This document shows positions 1-3,955 of a DNA stretch of 8,186 nt, in pieces. Numbering within the stretch: position 1 is the first letter of the stretch; the number at the start of each line of letters is the position of its first letter. The DNA is from Arthrobacter sp. Its GTDB lineage: Bacteria; Actinomycetota; Actinomycetes; Actinomycetales; Micrococcaceae. The DNA lies in assembly GCA_025464545.1 (NCBI GenBank), contig JAODMA010000133.1, positions 1 through 8,186 on the forward strand, read 5' to 3'. Made by a program: the position numbers and the translations under genes. The notes under the pieces are model-generated. The model ran no database searches. It saw nothing but the letters and a program-made list of their open reading frames with translations, and was not told where the DNA came from.

Positions 1-2
1 GC

Positions 3-665
3 GCCAAGATCCTGCACCTGCGTTGCGTCGAATACGCGCGCCGTTTCGGGGTGCCGCTGCACGTCCGTTCCTCATTCAGCCAGAACGAAGGCACCTGGGT
101 CCTGCCCAGCGCCGACGACAAGATCACGACCCAAGAGGGAGTTGCCTTGGAGCAGCCAATCATCTCCGGTGTTGCCCACGACCGTTCCGAGGCGAAGGTC
201 ACGGTCGTCGGAGTTCCGGATATCCCGGGCAAGGCTGCGGCCATCTTCCAGGTCATCGCCGATGCGCACTCGAACATCGACATGATCGTCCAGAACGTCT
301 CGACGCACGGCACCGGCCGGACCGACATCTCCTTCACGTTGCCGATCATAGAGGGCGCCGACGCCCTGGTCGCCCTGCGCGCGGCCCAGGCCGAGATCGG
401 CTTCGAGAGCATCGAGTACAACGAGAAGATCGGCAAGCTGTCCCTGATCGGCGCCGGCATGCGCTCCCACCCGGGCGTTTCGGCGCGCTTCTTCGCGGCG
501 CTCTCGGCGGCCGGGATCAACATCAACATGATCTCCACCTCGGAGATCCGCATCTCAGTCGTCACGCACGCCGATCTGCTGGACGACGCCGTGCGCGCCA
601 TCCACAAGGCATTCGACCTTGATAGTGAGGACGAGGCCACCGTCTATGGCGGCACCGGCCGCTGA
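3..665 (+). CDS. lysC: Aspartate kinase, C-terminal part (partial at the 5' edge)
   Basis: Aspartokinase phosphorylates L-aspartate, the first committed step to lysine, threonine, methionine and diaminopimelate. Only the last 220 residues are present; the kinase domain start lies outside the window. Reading frame 3 opens inside the end of the catalytic domain (VEYARRFGVPLHVRSSFS), a sequence typical of class I actinobacterial aspartokinases. Two ACT domains follow. The first contains KVTVVGVPDIPGKAAAIF and NIDMIVQNVS; the second contains KLSLIGAGMRSHPGVSARFF and ININMISTSEIRISVV. In this family these domains bind lysine and threonine for feedback inhibition. An internal start for a separate beta subunit is listed as its own entry. 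The gene ends with TGA and is followed 34 bp later by a hairpin terminator. The aspartate-semialdehyde dehydrogenase gene (asd), often next to lysC in actinobacteria, is not the next gene. Confidence 0.96.
   Translation, partial: AKILHLRCVEYARRFGVPLHVRSSFSQNEGTWVLPSADDKITTQEGVALEQPIISGVAHDRSEAKVTVVGVPDIPGKAAAIFQVIADAHSNIDMIVQNVSTHGTGRTDISFTLPIIEGADALVALRAAQAEIGFESIEYNEKIGKLSLIGAGMRSHPGVSARFFAALSAAGININMISTSEIRISVVTHADLLDDAVRAIHKAFDLDSEDEATVYGGTGR
147..665 (+). CDS. lysC: Probable internal in-frame start: aspartokinase regulatory (beta) subunit
   Basis: Within lysC there is an in-frame TTG at 147-149, preceded by the purine-rich ribosome binding site AGAGGGAG (134-141) at 5 bp spacing. Translation from here gives 172 residues beginning (M)EQPIISGVAHDRSEAKV, which is exactly the two-ACT-domain regulatory part. 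From memory, Corynebacterium glutamicum makes a separate 172-residue beta subunit from inside lysC. It starts at the equivalent point, with a similar sequence ending in SEAKVTVLG, and assembles with the full-length alpha subunit. The match in length and position supports a nested gene here. TTG is a weaker start than the ATG or GTG I would expect, so the product remains a prediction. Confidence 0.6.
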   Translation: MEQPIISGVAHDRSEAKVTVVGVPDIPGKAAAIFQVIADAHSNIDMIVQNVSTHGTGRTDISFTLPIIEGADALVALRAAQAEIGFESIEYNEKIGKLSLIGAGMRSHPGVSARFFAALSAAGININMISTSEIRISVVTHADLLDDAVRAIHKAFDLDSEDEATVYGGTGR

Positions 666-699
666 GCCGCCGCCGAACGAAGCGACAACAAGATGCGAC

Positions 700-732
700 A
701 ACAAAGGGAGCGGCACTGCCGCTCCCTTTGTT
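700..732. terminator. Bidirectional intrinsic terminator between lysC and a convergent gene
   Basis: A perfect inverted repeat has arms ACAAAGGGAGCGGC (701-714) and GCCGCTCCCTTTGT (718-731), a 3-nt loop (ACT) and one more A-T pair outside. The GC-rich core is flanked by A-rich and T-rich ends, so the hairpin has a short U run in either direction. It lies 34 bp after the lysC stop and 26 bp after the stop of the small minus-strand gene, as expected for a shared terminator of convergent genes. Confidence 0.9.
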
Positions 733-758
733 CGCCCCCCCCTTGCGCGGGGCACTTC

Positions 759-995
759 TCAGACTTGCTCTTTCGGGAGGTCTTCCCGACGGACCGCATA
801 GCGATGTCCCTCGGCGTCGGTTTCCACTTCAAAACCGGCCAGGTCCGTTTCAGAGGCATGCTCGAAGTCGTCGTGCCTGTGAATGACCGGCGCCGTGTAG
901 TCCCCACGTGAGGCCGGGCCAAAAAGGAAACGAGCCCATGACGACGGGTGCAGGTGCTGCCTCAGTACACCTAGTGCAATAGCCACTATTCCCAC
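759..995 (-). CDS. Small hypothetical protein, 78 aa
   Basis: I do not recognise a named family. The gene starts with GTG (993-995), preceded on the minus strand by the purine-rich run GGAAAGGGGG, a plausible ribosome binding site. It stops with TGA at 759-761. The product opens with a short hydrophobic stretch (MGIVAIALGVL), too short to be sure of a membrane segment. The rest is hydrophilic and rich in charged residues (HRHDDFEHASETDL, then FEVETDAEGHRYAVRREDL). The C-terminal half resembles a compact soluble domain. It is convergent with lysC and shares its terminator. The start, the ribosome binding site and the low-complexity-free sequence favour a real gene, probably conserved in Arthrobacter relatives, but its function is unknown. 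Confidence 0.7.
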   Translation of the reverse strand: MGIVAIALGVLRQHLHPSSWARFLFGPASRGDYTAPVIHRHDDFEHASETDLAGFEVETDAEGHRYAVRREDLPKEQV

Positions 996-1129
996 CCCCT
1001 TTCCACCGTTCGGGTCAGGCAGGTACGGCCCTGGCTGAAGCTGGTGCCGCTGAGGTTATTTTACGCCCGACTTGCGAGGAAAGGCATGACAGCAGAGGGC
1101 CCAACTGCACGGAATGCCGCCAGAGCTGC

Positions 1130-1354
1130 CTACCGCAGTGACTGATCGCCAGGATCCTTCGGCACAATATATGTGCTGCCATCAGGCCGGCGCAGCGTCT
1201 CCCACTGCTGGGTCTCGGCCTCCCGCTGGGCCAGCAACTGCCGGTTCTGCTCCGTCATTTCATGCTCGATGGAACTCCGGTTCGCGGGGCCGAAAATCGC
1301 CCGGAGTTTGCCGGTCCTGCGCATGAACCTCTGGGCGGGGCTTTCCTTTTCCAT
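1130..1354 (-). CDS. Small hypothetical protein, 74 aa, divergent from the OhrR-type regulator
   Basis: Function unknown. The start chosen is ATG at 1352-1354 because a strong ribosome binding site, GAGGAG, lies 7 bp before it on the minus strand. The same frame stays open upstream, but a longer start would run across the palindrome and into the regulator gene. The 74-residue product is soluble and very polar. It has a basic N-terminus (MEKESPAQRFMRRTGKL), then AIFGP, a Glu/Gln-rich probable helix (EHEMTEQNRQLLAQREAETQ) and a C-terminal WETLRRPDGSTYIVPKDP strand-like segment. No cysteine or membrane segment is present. It is transcribed away from the regulator at 1434, so one operator in the 79-bp gap could control both genes. 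Confidence 0.75.
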   Translation of the reverse strand: MEKESPAQRFMRRTGKLRAIFGPANRSSIEHEMTEQNRQLLAQREAETQQWETLRRPDGSTYIVPKDPGDQSLR

Positions 1355-1386
1355 ACATCCACTCCTCAGAACGAAACACTCACCCC

Positions 1387-1392
1387 AGTGTA
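1387..1392 (-). promoter_or_regulatory. Candidate -10 element for the 74-aa gene
   Basis: On the minus strand these bases read TACACT, a fair match to TATAAT, 32 bp before the ATG at 1354. The palindrome at 1390-1410 overlaps it and fills the spacer towards a weak -35 (TAGTTA, 1411-1416, spacing 18). A protein bound to the palindrome would block this promoter. The assignment is by pattern only. Confidence 0.35.
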
Positions 1393-1410
1393 CGCTAATG
1401 ATTAGCGCAC
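1390..1410. promoter_or_regulatory. Palindromic operator in the divergent gap, probable OhrR/MarR binding site
   Basis: The core CGCTAATGATTAGCG (1393-1407) is a perfect 7+1+7 inverted repeat. It extends to 21 bp with one mismatched pair (1392/1408) and further pairs at 1391/1409 and 1390/1410. MarR and OhrR proteins are dimers that bind such 15-20 bp dyads with AT-rich centres near their own promoters. The site lies 23 bp before the regulator ATG and 35 bp before the divergent ATG, so it probably mediates autoregulation and control of the neighbour. Confidence 0.75.
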
Positions 1411-1433
1411 TAACTATCGACAGGAGGCGCCCC

Positions 1434-1937
1434 ATGACAGACATGACCCAGGTCTCGGAATCCAACCCGGGCGTTCAAGATGCAGCTCACGACGACCTCC
1501 TGCTGGAGCAACAGCTATGCTTTGCCCTGACCGTCGCGTCGCGCAGCGTGGTGGGTGCCTACAAGCCCGTACTCGACAAGCTTGGCCTCACACACCCGCA
1601 GTACCTCGTGATGCTCAGCCTGTGGGAGTCCAGCCCGCGGTCCGTCCGGGATATCAGCGACGCCCTCGCCCAGGAGCCGGCCACCATTTCGCCGCTGCTG
1701 CGCCGCCTGGAAGCCGCGGGCTTCATCACCCGGGAGCGCATAGCAGGAAATGAACGCACCCTCGCGGTCGGGCTCACGCCCCACGGAGCCGCCCTGCGGC
1801 AGCAGGCCACCGAGGTGCCGAGCTCGATGATGGCCCGGCTGGGCCTGACCCGGGAGCAGGTCGGCCAACTTCACGCCTCCATGATGGACCTGATTGCCGC
1901 CACACGCGCCTCAGCCGAAGATACGTCCCGGCGGTAG
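1434..1937 (+). CDS. MarR-family regulator of the OhrR (organic-hydroperoxide sensor) type
   Basis: This is a 167-residue winged-helix transcription factor. ATG at 1434 is chosen because AGGAGG (1422-1427) lies 6 bp before it; longer frames would cross the operator. OhrR features are clear: LLLEQQLCFAL with the sole cysteine at Cys29, AYKPVLDKLGL, HPQYLVMLSLWE (54-65), recognition helix region EPATISPLLRRLEAAGFITR (81-100), the wing with NERTL (106-110), and LTPHG. In OhrR proteins this Cys is oxidised by organic peroxides, which releases DNA. From memory of Bacillus subtilis OhrR, Tyr29 is kept (Tyr43 here), but Tyr19 and Tyr40 are replaced by Thr33 and His54, so the sensing chemistry may differ. 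No ohr peroxidase gene lies nearby. A lipoprotein gene starts 27 bp downstream, suggesting an operon. I withhold the symbol ohrR because the target is unknown. Confidence 0.9.
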   Translation: MTDMTQVSESNPGVQDAAHDDLLLEQQLCFALTVASRSVVGAYKPVLDKLGLTHPQYLVMLSLWESSPRSVRDISDALAQEPATISPLLRRLEAAGFITRERIAGNERTLAVGLTPHGAALRQQATEVPSSMMARLGLTREQVGQLHASMMDLIAATRASAEDTSRR

Positions 1938-1964
1938 AATGTGCGTAACAGAGGAGGACTCCTG

Positions 1965-2522
1965 ATGTTCAAGCAAGTGAGCCGCGCCGGGCTGGTCCTT
2001 TTGGCGGTAGCAGGACTGGCCGCCTGTAATCCGGGGGCCACGCCTTCTCCTTCCCCGTCCGCCCCGACAAGCGCCGGCGCCAGCCCGTCCGCTTCCCCCG
2101 GCACACCGTCCCCGGACACCGAGACGACAGCGGCGGCGCCTTCGCCGTCGGCAGCGCCGTTGACAACCGGACCCGGACAGGGCAACGCTGAACTCGCCAT
2201 CATGGTCAAATCCTCCGAAAACGGCCCGCCAGCCAACTTCACGCTCGTCTGCCAGAACGGGGTCCCTGCCGCCGAAAGCCAGCACCCCAACGCCGGCACC
2301 GCCTGCACTGCCCTCAAAGGCAACGCTGCCATCCTTGGCCCCGCCCCGAGGGCTACCGACCAGGTCTGTACGCAGCAATACGGCGGTCCACAGCAGGCAA
2401 CAGTCTCCGGCGTCGTCGACGGAAAGCCCGTCGAAGCGAGCTTCAGCCTGAGCGACGGCTGCGAGATTGCCGCTTGGAACGCTGCTAAGGACGTCCTGGG
2501 CTCGAATGCAGGGGCTGTCTAA
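1965..2522 (+). CDS. Lipoprotein with subtilisin-inhibitor-like (SSI) domain
   Basis: This is a 185-residue predicted lipoprotein. The ATG at 1965 has AGGAGG (1952-1957) 7 bp upstream; an in-frame GTG at 1941 lacks that spacing. A signal peptide with basic n-region (MFKQVSR), hydrophobic core and lipobox LAAC puts the lipidated cysteine at Cys21. Residues 22-70 form a Pro/Ser/Thr/Ala-rich flexible linker. The C-terminal domain (about 75-180) has the SSI layout: LVC96, HPNAGTAC114, VC135TQQYGGP, a V-x-G-x-x-x-G-K/R hairpin, and SDGC166EIAAW. Cys96-Cys114 and Cys135-Cys166 would match the two SSI disulfides. By alignment with Streptomyces SSI, where the residue two after the second-pair Cys is P1, the reactive bond would be Gln137-Gln138. 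It probably inhibits serine proteases at the cell surface. It lies between the regulator and a gene overlapping its last 17 bp. Confidence 0.85.
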   Translation: MFKQVSRAGLVLLAVAGLAACNPGATPSPSPSAPTSAGASPSASPGTPSPDTETTAAAPSPSAAPLTTGPGQGNAELAIMVKSSENGPPANFTLVCQNGVPAAESQHPNAGTACTALKGNAAILGPAPRATDQVCTQQYGGPQQATVSGVVDGKPVEASFSLSDGCEIAAWNAAKDVLGSNAGAV

Positions 2523-3474
2523 GCTGGTGCACCTCCCGCAGGAAGACTGGTTGCCGCGCCAGGCCGCCCACCAGCAGCGTGTCCGGCGCTACTCCGACCC
2601 CTACCTGGCCCGGCGGTCCGCCGGCCGGAAGCACCCGGTCGAGGACTTCCTCTTCACCTACTACACGCAGAAACCCGGGCAGCTTCTGCGCTGGCATGCC
2701 GGCGCCGGTGTCGTCCTCTCCGGCCCCGATGCGGCAGAGCGCAGCGACTGGAAGTACTACCGCGCGGCCGACGACGGCGAACTCACCGCCGCCGGTGTCC
2801 CGGCGGGCACCGCCGCTGTGACTGTCGACGTCGAGTCCTTCCTCCGGGAGCGCCGGGACGCACTGGAGTTCGCGGCCATCATCCTGGCAGGCACGGCAGC
2901 GAGGCCTGCACAGTTCGGTTGTTTCGGGCTGCACGAATGGGCCATGGTTTACCGCCAGGACAAGTTCGAGCTGCGGCACGAATACCTCCAGCTGCGGCTC
3001 GGCTCCGAGCACACGGACCAGGTGGTGGAGGAGAACCGGATCCGCTGCAGCCACTTTGACGCCTTCCGCTTCTACACTCCGGACGCCGTGCCGCTGAACA
3101 GCCTCGTGCCGAGCCGCGCGAACCAGCGGACCATGGAGCAACCCGGATGTCTGCACGCGAACATGGACCTCTACAAATGGGCGTACAAACTCGCTCCCCT
3201 GTTGCCCAGCGAACTGGTGATGGACTGCTTCGAGCTGTCCTGGCGGATCCGGGCGATGGATATGCAGGCGTCCCCGTACGACCTGGGCGAGTGGGGATAT
3301 CCGCCCATCCGCATCGAAACACCCGAGGGCAAGGCCGAGTACGTGGACCAGCAGCGGTCCTTCGCCGCCGAATCGCAGGAGCTGCGGAAGCGGCTGCTGC
3401 AGGAGCTCGCCCCGGCGCTCCAGGCACTGAGCCCCATCGGCGCGCACCAGACCATCCCGGAAGGACCGCAATGA
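2506..3474 (+). CDS. Conserved actinobacterial protein, often labelled 3-methyladenine DNA glycosylase
   Basis: A 322-residue soluble protein. I recall close relatives in many actinobacteria under the name 3-methyladenine DNA glycosylase, but I see no helix-hairpin-helix/GPD motif or other known glycosylase signature, so the name is doubtful. Conserved-looking blocks are HPVEDFLFTYY (43-53), RWHAGAGVVL (62-71), FGCFGLHEWAMVYR (137-150), CSHFDAFRFY (181-190), PGCLHANMDLYKWAYKL (213-229) and DLGEWGYPPIRIETPEGK (259-276). Three Cys-to-His pairs (Cys139/His143, Cys181/His183, Cys215/His217) lie inside these blocks and could form a metal or catalytic site. The start is uncertain. ATG 2506 overlaps the lipoprotein gene by 17 bp; GTG 2527 (VHLPQEDW) sits just after its stop and fits the family's N-terminus. 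The gene ends in an ATGA overlap with the next gene, so translation is probably coupled. Confidence 0.85.
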   Translation: MQGLSKLVHLPQEDWLPRQAAHQQRVRRYSDPYLARRSAGRKHPVEDFLFTYYTQKPGQLLRWHAGAGVVLSGPDAAERSDWKYYRAADDGELTAAGVPAGTAAVTVDVESFLRERRDALEFAAIILAGTAARPAQFGCFGLHEWAMVYRQDKFELRHEYLQLRLGSEHTDQVVEENRIRCSHFDAFRFYTPDAVPLNSLVPSRANQRTMEQPGCLHANMDLYKWAYKLAPLLPSELVMDCFELSWRIRAMDMQASPYDLGEWGYPPIRIETPEGKAEYVDQQRSFAAESQELRKRLLQELAPALQALSPIGAHQTIPEGPQ

Positions 3475-3851
3475 CCACCTCCCATGAGGAACCCGGCCAG
3501 CTCGACGTCGACCTGACCGTCCGTCTCACCGAGTCACCGGGCGCGCCGCCGTACACCTTCCGGCTGGAGGCCCGCGACGGCACTCCCGGCCCCGGATCCA
3601 CGCTGCCTGATCCGGCCGCAGCCCTCGAGGCCCTGCAGCGGTTCGGCGAGGACATCTTCTTCCCCAAGCCGGGTCCGCCGAAGATGTGCACCCAGCAGTA
3701 CGGCGGCCCCCAGGTGGCCGTGGTGACAGGTTGGTTCCTGGCGCGCAAGGTACACAGCGAATTCAGCCGCACGGACGGCTGCGAGATCGCCCGTTGGCGG
3801 GCCATGGCACCGCTGCTCGGCGGGATCGCCGGCTCCACCGGGGCGATCTAA
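3471..3851 (+). CDS. Second SSI-like protein, without signal peptide and with one disulfide lost
   Basis: The product is 126 residues; the ATG at 3471 overlaps the preceding stop by four bases (ATGA). It is a clear paralogue of the SSI domain in the lipoprotein at 1965-2522. Shared features are the opening (SENGPPANFTL there, ESPGAPPYTFRL here), MC73TQQYGGP against VC135TQQYGGP, and TDGC104EIARW against SDGC166EIAAW. The N-terminus (MTTSHEEPGQLDVDLTV) is polar, so no export signal is seen and the protein is predicted to be cytoplasmic. Both cysteines of the first SSI disulfide are absent (Ala34 and Leu52 at the aligned positions), while the pair Cys73/Cys104 bracketing the reactive loop remains. 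Candidate P1-P1' is Gln75-Gln76. It may be a repurposed inhibitor fold; whether it still binds a protease is unknown. It is the last gene of the operon. Confidence 0.82.
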   Translation: MTTSHEEPGQLDVDLTVRLTESPGAPPYTFRLEARDGTPGPGSTLPDPAAALEALQRFGEDIFFPKPGPPKMCTQQYGGPQVAVVTGWFLARKVHSEFSRTDGCEIARWRAMAPLLGGIAGSTGAI

Positions 3852-3867
3852 GCCGCCGACACGATCC

Positions 3868-3886
3868 CCGCCGCCGGCTGCGGCGG
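3868..3886. repeat. Short GC-only hairpin before the main terminator
   Basis: CCGCCGC (3868-3874) pairs with GCGGCGG (3880-3886) around a 5-nt loop. It lies 17 bp after the stop of the second SSI-like gene and just before the larger hairpin. It may help pausing or RNA stability, but short GC-only hairpins arise by chance in this base composition. Confidence 0.4.
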
Positions 3887-3892
3887 AACGGC

Positions 3893-3936
3893 GAACGGCA
3901 CTGGCCGGCGGTGGAAACCGCCGGCCAGTGCCGTTC
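3893..3936. terminator. Bidirectional hairpin terminator, 20-bp perfect stem
   Basis: The arms GAACGGCACTGGCCGGCGGT (3893-3912) and its exact reverse complement (3917-3936) enclose a GGAA tetraloop, which is of the stable GNRA class. It lies 42 bp after the inhibitor-operon stop and 20 bp from the subtilase stop, so it separates two convergent transcripts. It lacks a clear T run on either side, which is common in high-GC actinobacteria. Confidence 0.85.
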
Positions 3937-3955
3937 CTGAGGTGCTGGACGCCGC

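Noticed and set aside
1173..1433. N-terminal extension of the OhrR-type regulator
   Set aside because: The extension would cross the palindrome and the divergent gene; the ATG at 1434 has an ideal ribosome binding site and matches OhrR length.
1964..2160. Pro/Ser-rich stretch as a possible low-complexity repeat or frameshift artefact
   Set aside because: It is a typical lipoprotein linker in frame between a good lipobox and a folded SSI domain.
2485..3471. Minus-strand open frame of 328 codons opposite the glycosylase-labelled gene
   Set aside because: The plus strand has family-like conserved blocks and operon overlaps; the antisense product shows no recognisable domain and the expected composition of a shadow frame.
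2879..3838. Minus-strand open frame of 319 codons across the second SSI-like gene
   Set aside because: Very rich in Arg, Pro, Ser and Gly, without motifs, and opposite two supported plus-strand genes.
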